From contig NZ_LMCX01000001.1 of NCBI RefSeq assembly GCF_001425665.1, positions 372,001-436,000 of the forward strand: a stretch of 64,000 nt of DNA, given 5' to 3'. Source of the stretch: Yonghaparkia sp. Root332 (lineage in GTDB: Bacteria; Actinomycetota; Actinomycetes; Actinomycetales; Microbacteriaceae). This document shows, in pieces, positions 44,590 through 55,200 of this stretch (the first letter of the stretch is position 1; every line of letters starts with the position of its first letter). The position numbers and the translations under genes are program-made. Below the pieces are notes generated by a model. That model made no database searches. It saw only the letters and a list, made by a program, of their open reading frames with translations, and was not told where the DNA came from.

Positions 44590-44970
44590 ATGGCAACCGT
44601 AGACCTGACCTCGGCCGACTTCGAGCAGACCGTGACGGCCCCCGGGATCACCCTCGTCGACTTCTGGGCGGAGTGGTGCGGCCCGTGCCGCCAGTTCGCC
44701 CCCGTCTACGACAGGGCGAGCGAGCAGCACCCCGACGTGACCTTCGGCAAGGTCGACACCGAGGCCGAGCAGGCTCTCGCCTCCGCGGCGAACATCCGCT
44801 CCATCCCGACCCTCATGGCCTTCCGCGACGGCATCCTCGTCTTCGCCCAGCCGGGCGCCCTGCCGGGCCCCGCGCTCGAGCAGGTCATCACCGCCGTGAA
44901 GGGGCTCGACATGGACGATGTGCGCGCGAAGGTGGCCGCCGCGCAGGCCGAGGCCGGGCGCGGTCAGTAG
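44590..44970 (+). CDS. thioredoxin
   Basis: A 126-aa thioredoxin with the active site WCGPC (Trp29-Cys33) and the cis-Pro segment IRSIPTLMAFRDG. A 20-aa C-terminal extension (MDDVRAKVAAAQAEAGRGQ) is typical of actinobacterial TrxA-like proteins. A CsoR/CstR-like palindrome just upstream suggests induction by copper or sulfane sulfur rather than a housekeeping role (inference). Diverges from the acyl-CoA oxidase gene, with 260 bp between. Confidence 0.93.
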   Translation: MATVDLTSADFEQTVTAPGITLVDFWAEWCGPCRQFAPVYDRASEQHPDVTFGKVDTEAEQALASAANIRSIPTLMAFRDGILVFAQPGALPGPALEQVITAVKGLDMDDVRAKVAAAQAEAGRGQ

Positions 44971-45064
44971 CCCTGCGCATCCCGACATCGCCGGACGAGC
45001 GGCGCCCGGAACTGCGGGCGCCGGTCACGGCGGAATCGCGGCCTCCCGGGAGTAGCGTGTGCCG

Positions 45065-46714
45065 GTGACCTCACCGCGCACCCGCTGGATCGGCCTCTTC
45101 GTCATCAGCCTGGCCGTCTCGCTCATCATCGTCGACTCGACGATCGTCAACGTCGCCGTGCCGTCGATCGTCGACGAGCTCGGCATCACCTCGACCGAGG
45201 TGCAGTGGGTGCAGGAGAGCTACACGCTCGTCTTCGCCGCCCTGCTGCTCGTCTTCGGCACGCTCGGCGACCGATTCGGCCGGCGCAGGATGCTCGTCAT
45301 CGGCGTGGTCATCTTCGCGCTCGCCTCCGTCTGGGCGGCGTTCGCCGACTCCGGCTCGACGCTCATCATGGCGCGCGTCGTGCAGGGAGTCGGCGGGGCG
45401 ATGATCCTTCCATCGACGCTGTCGACCCTCAACGCGACCTTCCAGGGCCGCGAACGGGGCATCGCGTTCGCCGTGTGGGGCTCCACGATCGGCGGAATGG
45501 CCGCCGTCGGGCCGCTGCTGGGCGGCTGGCTCACGACCGACTACTCGTGGCGGTGGGCGTTCGGCATCAACGTTCCGCTCGGCCTTCTCATCCTCGTGGG
45601 GCTCATGCTGTTCGTGCCGGCGACGCGCGCCGAGCATCCGCCCGCCATCGACGTCGTCGGCGCCCTGCTCTCGATCGTCGCGAGCGGATCGCTCGTGTTC
45701 GGACTCATCGAGGGCCGCACCTACGGCTGGTGGTTCACGGAGGAGGGGCTCGTACTCGGCGACTGGGAGTGGCCGCTGGACGTCAGCCCCATCCCGTTCG
45801 CGTTCGCCCTCGCCGTCATCGCCGGCGCCGCCTTCGTCGCCTGGGGCCTCCGCCGCGAGCGGGAGGGCAGGTCGACCATGCTCGCGTTCGGCCTGCTCCG
45901 GATCCCCTCCTTCCGAAACGGCAACATCGCCGCGCTCATCGTCTCGATGGGCGAGTTCGGCATCATCCTGTCGCTGCCGCTGTGGCTGCAGAACGTGCTC
46001 GGGTACGACGCGCTGCAGACCGGCACCGTCCTGCTCGCGCTCGCCGGCGGGTCCTTCCTCGCGAGCGGCGCGGGCGGATCGCTGAGCGGGAAGGTCGCGG
46101 CGGTCTCGATCGTGCGCGTCGGCATCGCGCTCGAGATCGCCGGACTCATCGTCATAGGGCTCGTCATCGCGGTCGATACGCCCTGGTGGGCGATCGCGGT
46201 CGGCCTGCTGGTCTACGGCATGGGCGTCGGTCTCGCGACCGCGCAGCTCACGGGCGTCGTGCTGCAGGATGTCCCGGTCGCCGCGAGCGGGCAGGCTTCG
46301 GGCACGCAGTCCACGGCCCGGCAGCTCGGCTCCGCGCTCGGCATCGCCGTGCTCGGGACCGTGCTCTTCACGTCCCTCGGCGGCGCCCTCGACACGCGGC
46401 TCGAGGCCGACGGTCTGCCGACCGCCGCGCGCGACGAGATCGTCCAGGTCGTCGTCGACAGCGCCGGGGCGGCGATCCCCGCTCTCGACGCGCAGTCGGC
46501 GCAGGTGGCGATGGAAGCACGGCAGGCCTTCAGCGACGCGACACGGTACTCGGCGTTCGCCGCGGCGGGCTTCCTCGCGATCGGGCTCCTCGCGACGCTG
46601 CGACTCACGGGGTCGGGCGGCGGCGCGAGCGCCGGCCGCCGGGAGGAGCCGGGTGCTGCGGAGCAGGGTGCTTCGGAGCCGCGCGTCGGGGAGCCCCGCC
46701 CGGCCGAGGGCTAG
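45065..46714 (+). CDS. MFS transporter, DHA2 (EmrB/QacA) type
   Basis: A 549-aa drug:H+ antiporter-type protein with 14 expected helices. The first helix carries the DHA2 motif LIIVDSTIVNVAVPSI; motif A is GTLGDRFGRRRMLVIGV and motif C lies in GSTIGGMAAVGPLLGGWL. Substrates probably drugs or metabolites. The GTG at 45065 is chosen because TAGCGT lies exactly six bases before it; a GTG 6 nt upstream with GGGAG is the alternative. The acidic, Pro/Glu-rich C-terminus is cytoplasmic. Confidence 0.92.
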   Translation: MTSPRTRWIGLFVISLAVSLIIVDSTIVNVAVPSIVDELGITSTEVQWVQESYTLVFAALLLVFGTLGDRFGRRRMLVIGVVIFALASVWAAFADSGSTLIMARVVQGVGGAMILPSTLSTLNATFQGRERGIAFAVWGSTIGGMAAVGPLLGGWLTTDYSWRWAFGINVPLGLLILVGLMLFVPATRAEHPPAIDVVGALLSIVASGSLVFGLIEGRTYGWWFTEEGLVLGDWEWPLDVSPIPFAFALAVIAGAAFVAWGLRREREGRSTMLAFGLLRIPSFRNGNIAALIVSMGEFGIILSLPLWLQNVLGYDALQTGTVLLALAGGSFLASGAGGSLSGKVAAVSIVRVGIALEIAGLIVIGLVIAVDTPWWAIAVGLLVYGMGVGLATAQLTGVVLQDVPVAASGQASGTQSTARQLGSALGIAVLGTVLFTSLGGALDTRLEADGLPTAARDEIVQVVVDSAGAAIPALDAQSAQVAMEARQAFSDATRYSAFAAAGFLAIGLLATLRLTGSGGGASAGRREEPGAAEQGASEPRVGEPRPAEG

Positions 46715-47421
46715 AGCTCGGCCCGCGAGCGGAACGCCCGCCGCACCTTCTCGACGACCCCGTGCGCGGGCGGCTCGTTGTAGACGCCCGCGTACTCCTG
46801 GCCCGACATGCGCTGGATCTCGGCCATGATCGCGTCGGTCGCCTGTCGGCGGGCGCGCCCGGAGCTCGCGGGGCCGAATCCGCTCACATCGATCGGGTCG
46901 CCGAACTCGACCCGGATGCGCGCGAGCCGGATGCGCCTCGAGCCCACCGGCTGGAGATCCTGCGTCCCCCGCAGCGCGACGGGGACGACCGGGACGCCGG
47001 CGGTCAGGGCGAGCCAGGCGACGCCGGTCTTGCCGCGGTAGAGGCGGCCGTCGCGCGAGCGCGTGCCCTCCGGGTAGATCGAGAACGGCTGGCCGGCCTG
47101 AAGGCGGGCGAGCCCGGCATCGAGGGCGTCCTGCGCGGCCTTGCCCGCTCCGCGCTCGACCGGGATCGCCCCGACTCCGGTGAAGAAGGCCCGCGAGAGG
47201 GCGCCCTTCAGCCCACGACCGGTGAAGTAGTCGGACTTCGCGAGGAAGCTCACCGGTCGCTGGGCGAGCAGGCTGATGACGACGCTGTCGATGAAGGACA
47301 GGTGGTTGCTCGCGACGACGACTCCGCCACTGCTCGGCATCCGCCGACGACCGATGACGACGGGCCGGAAGACGAGACGCGCGATCGGCGTGAGCACGAG
47401 TCGGGCGAGCAGGGTCAGCAC
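46711..47421 (-). CDS. 1-acyl-sn-glycerol-3-phosphate acyltransferase (PlsC family)
   Basis: A 236-aa acyltransferase of phospholipid synthesis. The catalytic HX4D motif is NHLSFID (His40, Asp45), followed by the substrate motif YPEGTRS and VPVVPVALRGT. An N-terminal hydrophobic segment fits membrane association. The GTG at 47421 is preferred because CAGGAT, a -10-like hexamer, is six bases upstream. Its stop overlaps the stop of the convergent MFS gene by 3 nt. Confidence 0.9.
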   Translation of the reverse strand: MLTLLARLVLTPIARLVFRPVVIGRRRMPSSGGVVVASNHLSFIDSVVISLLAQRPVSFLAKSDYFTGRGLKGALSRAFFTGVGAIPVERGAGKAAQDALDAGLARLQAGQPFSIYPEGTRSRDGRLYRGKTGVAWLALTAGVPVVPVALRGTQDLQPVGSRRIRLARIRVEFGDPIDVSGFGPASSGRARRQATDAIMAEIQRMSGQEYAGVYNEPPAHGVVEKVRRAFRSRAEL

Positions 47422-47480
47422 CGGGTCATCCTGGCAGGCGGCACATTCCGCCGTGGGCATGCGAGTCGCGGGCGGTCGGG

Positions 47481-49505
47481 TCAGTGGTCATCAGGCGGCG
47501 GCGGGAAGAACTCGTCGTCGGGCGGCATCTCGTCGAACGGGATCTCGGAGTAGTCGGCGCGAGCGGTGCGGGTCGGGGCGGCGCGCGACCGGAGGGGAGC
47601 ATCCGTCATCGGCTCAGCGGGGGCGCCGGACGCGGAGGACCCCGCGGGATCGAGAGCGGCGGGCTCCTCGCCGCGGACGATGGCGAGCACGGCCTCGCCG
47701 AACTGGTCGAGCTTCTTCGCGCCGACGCCGCTGATCTGCCCGAGCTCGTCGAGCGTCGAAGGGGTCGTGAGGGCGATGCCGCGCAGCGTCGCGTCGCCGA
47801 ACACGATGTACGCCGGGGCGTTGAGGGCGCGGGCGGTCGCACCCCGCCAGGCGCGCAGGCGCTCGAAGAGCGGCGCCGCGCCTGCCGGGAGGTCGGAGGG
47901 GGCGCTGCGCTTCGACGAGCGCGTCGGACGTGCGACCTCGCGGCGCAGACGGACGACGCGACCGCCGGTGAGCACCTCGGCGCTCGCCTCCGTGATCACG
48001 AGCGTGCCGTACCCGTCGCCGTGCACGGCGAGCAGTCCCTGGGCGAGCAGCTGCCGCACGACGCCGCGCCACTCCTGCTCGCTCAGCTCGGTGCCGATGC
48101 CGAACGTCGCGAGGTCGCCGTGCCCGAGCTGCTCGACGCGCGGCGTGCGCTTGCCGAGAAGGATGTCGATGAGCTGGCCGGCGCCGTAGCGCTGGCGGCG
48201 CTCGCGGTCGAGCCGCACGATCGTGGAGAGCAGCTTCTGGGCCGGCACGGTGCCGTCGAAGCTCTCGGGCGGCGCGAGGCACGTGTCGCAGTTGCCGCAG
48301 GGTGCGGACTGCTGGCCGAAGTACGCCAGCAGCTGCACGCGCCGGCACTCGACCGTCTCGCACAGCGCGAGCATCGCGTCGAGCAGCTGGCCCATCCGCC
48401 GCTTGTAGGCGGGGTTGCCCTCCGAGCGGTCGATCATCTGGCGCTGCTGAACGACGTCCTGCAGGCCGTAGGCGAGCCACGCGGTCGAGGGCAGCCCGTC
48501 GCGGCCGGCGCGGCCGGTCTCCTGGTAGTACCCCTCGACGCTCTTGGGCAGGTCGAGGTGGGCGACGAAGCGAACGTCGGGCTTGTCGATGCCCATGCCG
48601 AACGCGATCGTCGCGACCATGACGATGCCGTCCTCCCGGAGGAAGCGCGACTGGTGGTCGGAGCGCGTCCGGGCGTCGAGGCCCGCGTGGTAGGGCAGTG
48701 CGGGGATGCCGTGGTCGACGAGCGCCGCCGCGGTCTTCTCGACGGATGCCCGCGACAGGCAGTACACGATGCCCGCGTCGCCCGGGTGCTCCGTCCTGAT
48801 GAGCTGCAGCAGCTGCTGCACCGGCTGGTTCTTCGGCTCGATGCGGTACTGGATGTTCGGGCGGTCGAAGCTCGAGACGAACGTGCGCGCCTGCTCGAGC
48901 TGCAGGCGCTGCTGGATCTCCGTCGCCGTCGCCGCCGTCGCCGTCGCCGTGAGCGCGATGCGGGGCACGCTCGGCCAGCGCTCGTGCAGCATCGACAGCG
49001 CGAGGTAGTCGGGGCGGAAGTCGTGCCCCCACTGCGAGACGCAGTGGGCCTCGTCGATCGCGAAGAGCGAGACGTTCAGGCGGTCGAGGAGGTCGCCCGT
49101 CGAGGGCACGGTCACGCGCTCGGGCGCCATGTACAGCAGGTCGACCTCGCCTGCGGCGAGAGCCCGCTCGACCTCGCGCCGCTCGTCGGGCCCCTGGATG
49201 GAGTTGAGGAACGCGGCGCGCACGCCGACCGCCTCGAGGGCATCCACCTGGTCCTTCATGAGGGCGATGAGCGGCGAGATCACGACGCCGACGCCCCCGC
49301 GCACGAGCGCGGGGATCTGGTAGCAGAGCGACTTGCCGCCACCGGTGGGCATGAGCACGAGCGCGTCGCCGCCGGAGACGACGTGGTCGATGATCTGCTG
49401 CTGGTCGCCGCGGAAGGCCGGGTAGCCGAAGACCGATTCCAGGATCGCCTGCGGGGTGCTCGCGCCCGGGCTGCGGCTGTCAGGTCGGGTCGCGGTCGTC
49501 GTCAC
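47481..49505 (-). CDS. recQ: ATP-dependent DNA helicase RecQ
   Basis: A 674-aa 3'-5' helicase. Walker [22 protein letters not shown] box [20 protein letters not shown], motif [14 protein letters not shown], the RQC zinc site ([12 protein letters not shown], then CGNCDTC), winged helix, and an HRDC domain (about 530-610) ending in an acidic Pro-rich tail. All RecQ core domains are present. The GTG at 49505 is six bases after TACCCT (leaderless). Confidence 0.95.
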   Translation of the reverse strand: MTTTATRPDSRSPGASTPQAILESVFGYPAFRGDQQQIIDHVVSGGDALVLMPTGGGKSLCYQIPALVRGGVGVVISPLIALMKDQVDALEAVGVRAAFLNSIQGPDERREVERALAAGEVDLLYMAPERVTVPSTGDLLDRLNVSLFAIDEAHCVSQWGHDFRPDYLALSMLHERWPSVPRIALTATATAATATEIQQRLQLEQARTFVSSFDRPNIQYRIEPKNQPVQQLLQLIRTEHPGDAGIVYCLSRASVEKTAAALVDHGIPALPYHAGLDARTRSDHQSRFLREDGIVMVATIAFGMGIDKPDVRFVAHLDLPKSVEGYYQETGRAGRDGLPSTAWLAYGLQDVVQQRQMIDRSEGNPAYKRRMGQLLDAMLALCETVECRRVQLLAYFGQQSAPCGNCDTCLAPPESFDGTVPAQKLLSTIVRLDRERRQRYGAGQLIDILLGKRTPRVEQLGHGDLATFGIGTELSEQEWRGVVRQLLAQGLLAVHGDGYGTLVITEASAEVLTGGRVVRLRREVARPTRSSKRSAPSDLPAGAAPLFERLRAWRGATARALNAPAYIVFGDATLRGIALTTPSTLDELGQISGVGAKKLDQFGEAVLAIVRGEEPAALDPAGSSASGAPAEPMTDAPLRSRAAPTRTARADYSEIPFDEMPPDDEFFPPPPDDH

Positions 49506-49569
49506 CGGTCCAGGGTAGTCGTCGCCTCCGACGACGCCGGCCGCCGCCGAGCGATCGGGGGAGAGCGGT

Positions 49570-50136
49570 CTAGATGTGGATGGCCGGGTCGACCCAGAAG
49601 CCGTCGGCCCCCGTGCCGCGCGCGGTGCGATCGAGAGGGCGGGAGGTCGCGGGGATGCCGGTCGCGACCGAGTCGGGCGGGACATCCCTCGTCACGAGCG
49701 CGAGCGCGCCGATCTGCGAGCCCGATCCGATCGTGATGGGGCCGAGCACGGTGGCGTTCGCGCCGATGAGCACGCCGTCGCCGACCGTGGGGTGCCGCTT
49801 GCCCCTCTCGAGGGTGCGCCCGCCGAGCGTGACGCCGTGGTACAGCATCACGTCGTCGCCGATCTCGGCCGTCTCGCCGATCACGACGCCCATGCCGTGG
49901 TCGATGAAGAAGCGCCGGCCGATCGTGGCGCCGGGGTGGATCTCGATGCCCGTCCACCAGCGCGCGCCCTGCGCGACCATGCGACCGAGGAGCTTGGCGT
50001 CGTGCGTCCAGAGCCAGTGCGCGATGCGGTGCCACCAGATCGCGTGCAGCCCCGCCGACGTGAGGAAGACCTCGATGCCCGATCGCGCGGCGGGGTCGCG
50101 CAGGCGGGCCGTGGCGATGTCCTCGCGAACGCCCAT
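49570..50136 (-). CDS. cysE: serine O-acetyltransferase
   Basis: A 188-aa enzyme making O-acetylserine for CysK. An N-terminal helical segment ([20 protein letters not shown]) and the left-handed hexapeptide helix ([39 protein letters not shown]) are typical of short SATs. Begins directly after the cysK stop, so the pair is one operon. The C-terminal tail ends in Ile (DPAIHI), the residue used to dock into CysK in the cysteine synthase complex. Confidence 0.96.
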   Translation of the reverse strand: MGVREDIATARLRDPAARSGIEVFLTSAGLHAIWWHRIAHWLWTHDAKLLGRMVAQGARWWTGIEIHPGATIGRRFFIDHGMGVVIGETAEIGDDVMLYHGVTLGGRTLERGKRHPTVGDGVLIGANATVLGPITIGSGSQIGALALVTRDVPPDSVATGIPATSRPLDRTARGTGADGFWVDPAIHI

Positions 50137-51072
50137 CTAGGCGCGGAGGTCTTCGTACAGGACGCTCGAAAGGTAGCGCTCGCCGTAGCTGGCCACGATC
50201 ACGACGATCGTCTTGCCGGCGTTCTCGGGACGCTTCGCGAGCTCGACGGCGGCGTGCAGGGTCGCGCCGGACGAGATGCCCGCGAGGATGCCCTCCTCCG
50301 TCGCCGCGCGACGGGCCATCGAGATCGCCTGGCCGATATTGACGTCCATGATCTCGTCGTAGACCTCGCGGTCGAGCACGCCGGGGACGAAGTTGGCGCC
50401 GATGCCGGCGATCTTGTGCGGGCCGGGCGCGCCGCCGGTGAGGATGGGGCTCTCCTCCGGCTCGACGCCGACGACCTGGATGCCGGGCTTCTGCTCCTTC
50501 AGGTACTGGCCCGTGCCGGTCAGCGTGCCGCCCGTGCCGATGCCCGAGACGAAGATGTCGACCGCGCCGTCGGTGTCGCTCCAGACTTCGGGGCCGGTGG
50601 TCGCGCGGTGGATGGCGGCGTTCGCCTCGTTCTCGAACTGGCGGGCGAGGATGGCGCCCGGGCGCTCGGCGACGATCTGCTCGGCGCGGGAGACGGCGCC
50701 CTTCATGCCCTCGGACCCGGGGGTCAGGACGAGCTCGGCGCCGTAGGCCTTGAGGAGCATCTTGCGCTCCTCGCTCATCGTCTCGGGCATCGTGAGCACG
50801 ACGTCGTAGCCGCGCGCCGCGCCGACCATCGCGAGCGCGATGCCGGTGTTGCCGCTCGTCGCCTCGACCAGGGTGCCGCCCGCCGTCAGCTCGCCGCTCG
50901 CCTCGGCGGCGTCGACGATCGCGACGCCCAGGCGGTCCTTCACGCTCGAGGACGGGTTGAAGAACTCGAGCTTCGCGAGCACCGTGGCGCCGGCGCCGTT
51001 CGTGATCGCGTTGAGCTGCACGAGGGGGGTGTTGCCGAACACCTTCGTGATGTCGGAGTAGATGCGGGCCAT
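50137..51072 (-). CDS. cysK: cysteine synthase A
   Basis: A 311-aa PLP enzyme converting O-acetylserine and sulfide to cysteine. PLP lysine Lys45 in NPSSSVKDRLG, the substrate loop TSGNTGIAL and the phosphate loop GIGTGGTLTG are all present. ATG 51072 follows GAGGAGAA. First gene of the cysK-cysE operon. Confidence 0.97.
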   Translation of the reverse strand: MARIYSDITKVFGNTPLVQLNAITNGAGATVLAKLEFFNPSSSVKDRLGVAIVDAAEASGELTAGGTLVEATSGNTGIALAMVGAARGYDVVLTMPETMSEERKMLLKAYGAELVLTPGSEGMKGAVSRAEQIVAERPGAILARQFENEANAAIHRATTGPEVWSDTDGAVDIFVSGIGTGGTLTGTGQYLKEQKPGIQVVGVEPEESPILTGGAPGPHKIAGIGANFVPGVLDREVYDEIMDVNIGQAISMARRAATEEGILAGISSGATLHAAVELAKRPENAGKTIVVIVASYGERYLSSVLYEDLRA

Positions 51073-51237
51073 GGCGTTCTCCTCTGGGGGAAGTCGTGGT
51101 GGGCGAGCCGTCGCCGGTCGCCTCTCAGCGTAGAGCGCGCGAGCCTCGAGCGCCCCTGACGGGGCGCGCTCGCGTGCACCACCCACCCTCAACGCGGGGA
51201 GCGACCGGTTGATTCCCTCCGGGTCGGAACTCGCGCG

Positions 51238-52116
51238 CTAGAGGTCGCCGCCCGCGACGGCGAAGGTGTCGCACGCGGTGACCCCGCGCTCGAAGCCGAC
51301 GGTGAACCAGCGCTGGCGCTGCTCGCTCGAGCCGTGCGTCCAGCTCTCGGGCGAGACCTGTCCGCTCGTCTGCTCCTGGATGCGATCGTCGCCGATCGCC
51401 TCGGCCGCATCGAGGGCCTGCGCGACCTGCTCGCTCGTGATCGGCTCGAGCAGGGCATCCGGCCCATCGGACGCGGCCCCCGCCCAGGCGCCGCCGTAGC
51501 AGTCGGCCTGCAGCTCGAGGCGCACGGCGTCGGACTCGGGCCCGGTGCTCTGCTTATCGGCGGCCTCGAGCGCGCCCGTGATCTTCTGCATGTGGTGGCC
51601 CCACTCGTGGGCGACGACGTACATCTCGGCGAGCGGGCCGCCCTCGGCGCCGAAGCGCGTGCGGAGGTCATCGTAGAAGCCGGTGTCGAGGTAGATCGTC
51701 TCGTCGTTCGGGCAGTAGAACGGGCCGACCGCGCTCGTCGCCTGGCCGCAGCCGGTGCTCACCGACTGCTCGAAGATGATCGCGCCCGGGCCGCGGTACT
51801 GCACGCCGAGGTCGGGGGCGACGTCGATCCAGAACTCCTCGAGCGACACGGCGGCGCCGGCGACGCGGCAGTCGACGCTCGCGTTGGCGTCGGCGCCCGT
51901 GTCGCACTCGGCGAGGGCCGTCGTCTCGGGGGCCGGCCCCGCTGCGGAGCCTCCGCCTCCGAGAAGCCCGCTGAGGTCGACCCCGGTGAACTGGGAGATC
52001 AGGAAGACGGCGATGATGCCGATGAGGCCACCGCCGCCGCCGATGGCGAGCCCGCGCCCGCGCCCGGAGCGGCGGACGGAGGAGCCGGAGATGTCAGCAT
52101 CGTCTCTGAAGGTCAC
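51238..52116 (-). CDS. neutral zinc metallopeptidase (YpfJ type)
   Basis: A 292-aa protein. A basic N-terminus, one membrane helix (GGLIGIIAVFLISQFTGV), then a zinc peptidase domain with HEWGHH (helix motif HExxH) and the downstream Glu in RLELQADCYGGAWAGA. This is the YpfJ/KPN_02809 family, of unknown substrate, facing the extracytoplasmic side. The GTG at 52116 is six bases after TAGGTT (leaderless). Confidence 0.92.
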   Translation of the reverse strand: MTFRDDADISGSSVRRSGRGRGLAIGGGGGLIGIIAVFLISQFTGVDLSGLLGGGGSAAGPAPETTALAECDTGADANASVDCRVAGAAVSLEEFWIDVAPDLGVQYRGPGAIIFEQSVSTGCGQATSAVGPFYCPNDETIYLDTGFYDDLRTRFGAEGGPLAEMYVVAHEWGHHMQKITGALEAADKQSTGPESDAVRLELQADCYGGAWAGAASDGPDALLEPITSEQVAQALDAAEAIGDDRIQEQTSGQVSPESWTHGSSEQRQRWFTVGFERGVTACDTFAVAGGDL

Positions 52117-52171
52117 CCCGCGAACCTACTCCCCGTGACGCCGGGGCGCGAAGGGGGTTGCGCGCACGGGA

Positions 52172-52205
52172 AAGCGGGGCGGAGAGCATGCTCTCCGCCC
52201 CGCTT
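52172..52205 (-). terminator. terminator of the nuclease/nucleotidase gene
   Basis: Perfect 15-bp arms AAGCGGGGCGGAGAG and CTCTCCGCCCCGCTT around CATG, 18 bp past the stop codon. Symmetric, so it may also insulate the zinc peptidase promoter. Confidence 0.85.
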
Positions 52206-52222
52206 CAGTGGGGGATGCCCGG

Positions 52223-55200
52223 CTAGGCCGCCCGGGGCAGGCGCGCCGGCTTGCCGGCCACCTTGCGCTCCGCGCTCTCGCTGCTCGCCGACTCGTAGCC
52301 GGGAGCGTTGGCGGTGACGACGACCGCGATGCGAGCACCGGCGTCGGCGGCGGTCACGAGGTAGGTCGCGCCCGTGGCGCCCTCGATCGGCTCGCCGTCG
52401 CGCAGCCACTGGTAGGCGAGCTCCGCGCCCTCGACCGAGAGGACGGGGGCCTTGGCCCGCGCCTCCTTGCCGATGACCACGGGGCCGATGACCTTCGCGG
52501 TCTCGATGACGTCGATCGCGCCGAGGGTCTCGGCGATCTCGAAGGCGACGCTCGCCTCGGTGCCGTTGTCGGGCACCGCGATCGTGAGCTGCTGGGCGCC
52601 CGTGACGCCCTCCGGCACCGTGAAGGTGACCGTCGCACGACCCGTCTCGTCGGAGCGGCCGACGATCGTGGCGTCGATCGGAGCCGAGCCGAGGATCTCC
52701 TCGCCGAGGCTCACGACGACGTCCGCCTCGCGGTCGCCCTGGTTGGTGAACAGGAGCGAGCTGAGGGCGAGCGTCACCTGGTCGCCGGCGGTGTAGCCGT
52801 CGGCGTCAGGGGCGCTGATCGAGACGCCGACCGAGCGCTGGGCGAAGTCGGGCGAGATCGGGGTGTTCGCCCCGACGTAGTCGACGAACGCCTGCAGGTC
52901 GATGCGACCCGAGTCGGCGCGGTCCGTGCCCTGCGCGAGGGTGAAGAAGTTGTCTCCACCGGCGGCGAGGAACGAGTTCGCGACGACGCGGATCTGCTGG
53001 TCGGCCGTCACCGGCGCGCCTCCGAGGAGCATCGTGCCGATGCGCTCGCCGGCGGGCTTCGTCGGGTCGTAGTCGTACTCGAGCGTCGAGGAGACGCCGA
53101 GCTTGAGGAACGGCCGGCTGCTGCCCGCGGGCTGCCACTGCTCCTCCAGCACCGCCCGGAGCTGCGCACCCGAGAGAGTCATGGTGAACAGCGTGTTGGC
53201 GAAGGGCTGGACGTTGGCGGCCTCGCGGAAGGTGAGGTTGCCGGCCGGGTCCAGCTCGCCGCTCGCGGCGTAGAGCAGGTTGGCGCGAAGGCCGCCCGGG
53301 TTCATGAGCGCCACCTCGGTGCCGAGATCCTGCGTCGCCCACAGCTGGGCGTCGGCGACCTCGTTGCCGAGCGTCGACTCCGCCCCGCGGTTCTCGTTCT
53401 GGGCCCCGTTCTGGCCCGTGAAGTCGACGCCCCGGAGGAAGTCATCGGTGATCGCGCCGAGGCTCTCGTTGCCGGCCACCGCGGCGAACGCGACGGCGTC
53501 GGCGACGATGGCGGCGATCTCCGGGTCGGGCTGAGCCGCGCCCACGAGCGGCTTGACGCCGGCCGTGATGCTCAGCAGCTCGTTCGACTCGGGGTCGACC
53601 GACAGCTCGAGGTGACCGTAGGCCTCGCCGTACTGCCCGCCCTGGATGAGCGGCATGACCTCGTCGGTGCCGGGGACCGGGACCTCGAGGTCGTACTGGA
53701 GGTGGGTGTGGCCGGAGACCACGGCGTCGACCTTGCCGACGACCCCGTTGATGAGGTCGCCGAACTCGCTGTCGCCGGTGGCGGCCTCGAGCGTCGTGGT
53801 CGGGGCGCCCTCGTGCACGATGAGGATCACGACATCCGCCTCTCCGTTCGCCGCGTCGCCGTCCTGCAGCTGGTCGGACACGCGCACGGCGGCGGCGGTC
53901 ATGTCGCCGAAGTCGAGCGTCGAGATGCCGTCCGGGCTCACGAGCGAGGGCATGCTCTCCGTCAGGACTCCGACGAAGCCGACCTTCACGCCGTCGACCT
54001 CGACGACCTCGTACTCCTGGTAGGCGGGGGTCTGCGTGCCCTTCTCGTAGATGTTCGCGCCGAGGTAGGGGAAGTCGGAGTTCGGGATGACCCGCTCATC
54101 GACGTCCGCACGGCCCTGGTCGAACTCGTGGTTGCCGAGCGCGCTGAGGTCGAGACCCATCGCGTTGAGCGCATCGAGAGTCGGCTCGTCGTTCTGGATG
54201 AAGGAGGTGAACGTCGAGGCGCCGATGCTGTCGCCCGCGGAGATGAACAGCGTGTTCGGGTTCGCGGCGCGCGTGGCCGCGACGAGACCGCCGAGGACGG
54301 CGGCGCCGGCGGCCGGCGGCGCGGCCTCGAGGCGGCCGTGCAGGTCGTTGATCGTCAGGATGTCGATCTCGACCGGGGGAGGCGTGGTGCTCAGGCCGAC
54401 GACGACGGGGTCGTGGTCGCTCGAGCGGAAGACGGTGCCGGCCTCGGTCGCGCCGAAGGCGTACTGGCGGTCGCTCCACTCGGCCGAGTTGATGCTCCAG
54501 ACGCCGACGCCCGTGACCTGCTCCGCGATCCCGGGGCTCGCGATGGCGTGGTCGAGCGAGCCGAGCTCGCCGTCGAAGGTGTAGGTGTACTGGTCGTCGG
54601 TCAGGTCGGCGACGAGGTCGCTCCAGCCGGCGTCGGTGAGGGCCTGGATCGGGTCCTCCTCGCTGTACGAGTTGAAGTCGCCCATGAGCAGGACGTTCTC
54701 GCCGGCCTCGCCGGGCAGCGTCTCGACGAGCGCCGCGAGGGCGTTGGCCTGCTCGACGCGCTCGGCGGTGAAGAAGCCCTGGCCGTCGGCGGGCTCGGTG
54801 CCCGAGCCGCCCTTGGACTTGAAGTGGTTCGCGATGACGGTGAACTCGATGCCGCCGGAGGCGAAGGTCTGGCCGATCGGCTCGCGCGCGATGTCCCAGA
54901 CCGTCTCGTCGATCTGCGTGAAGCTGTCGCCGACGGGGGTGACCGCGGCGGGCTTGAAGATGATCGCGTTGCTGATGACGTCGACGATCGAGGCATCGGT
55001 CAGCGCGACGGGCGTGCGGACGTAGTCCCACGTGCCCGCGCCGGCCTGGGCGTTGAGCGCCGCGACGAGCGCCTGCAGCGCCTCGTCGGTCGGTTCGCCG
55101 AGCGCCACCGAGTTCTCGATCTCCTGGAGCGCGACGACGTCGGCGTCGAGGCCGTTGATGGCCGCGACGATCTTCGACTCCTGGATGGCGAGCTGCTCGG

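Noticed and set aside
45059-45064. GTG 45059 as MFS start
   Set aside because: Possible, since GGGAG lies 6 bp upstream, but the TAnnnT-6-nt rule seen at many genes here points to GTG 45065.
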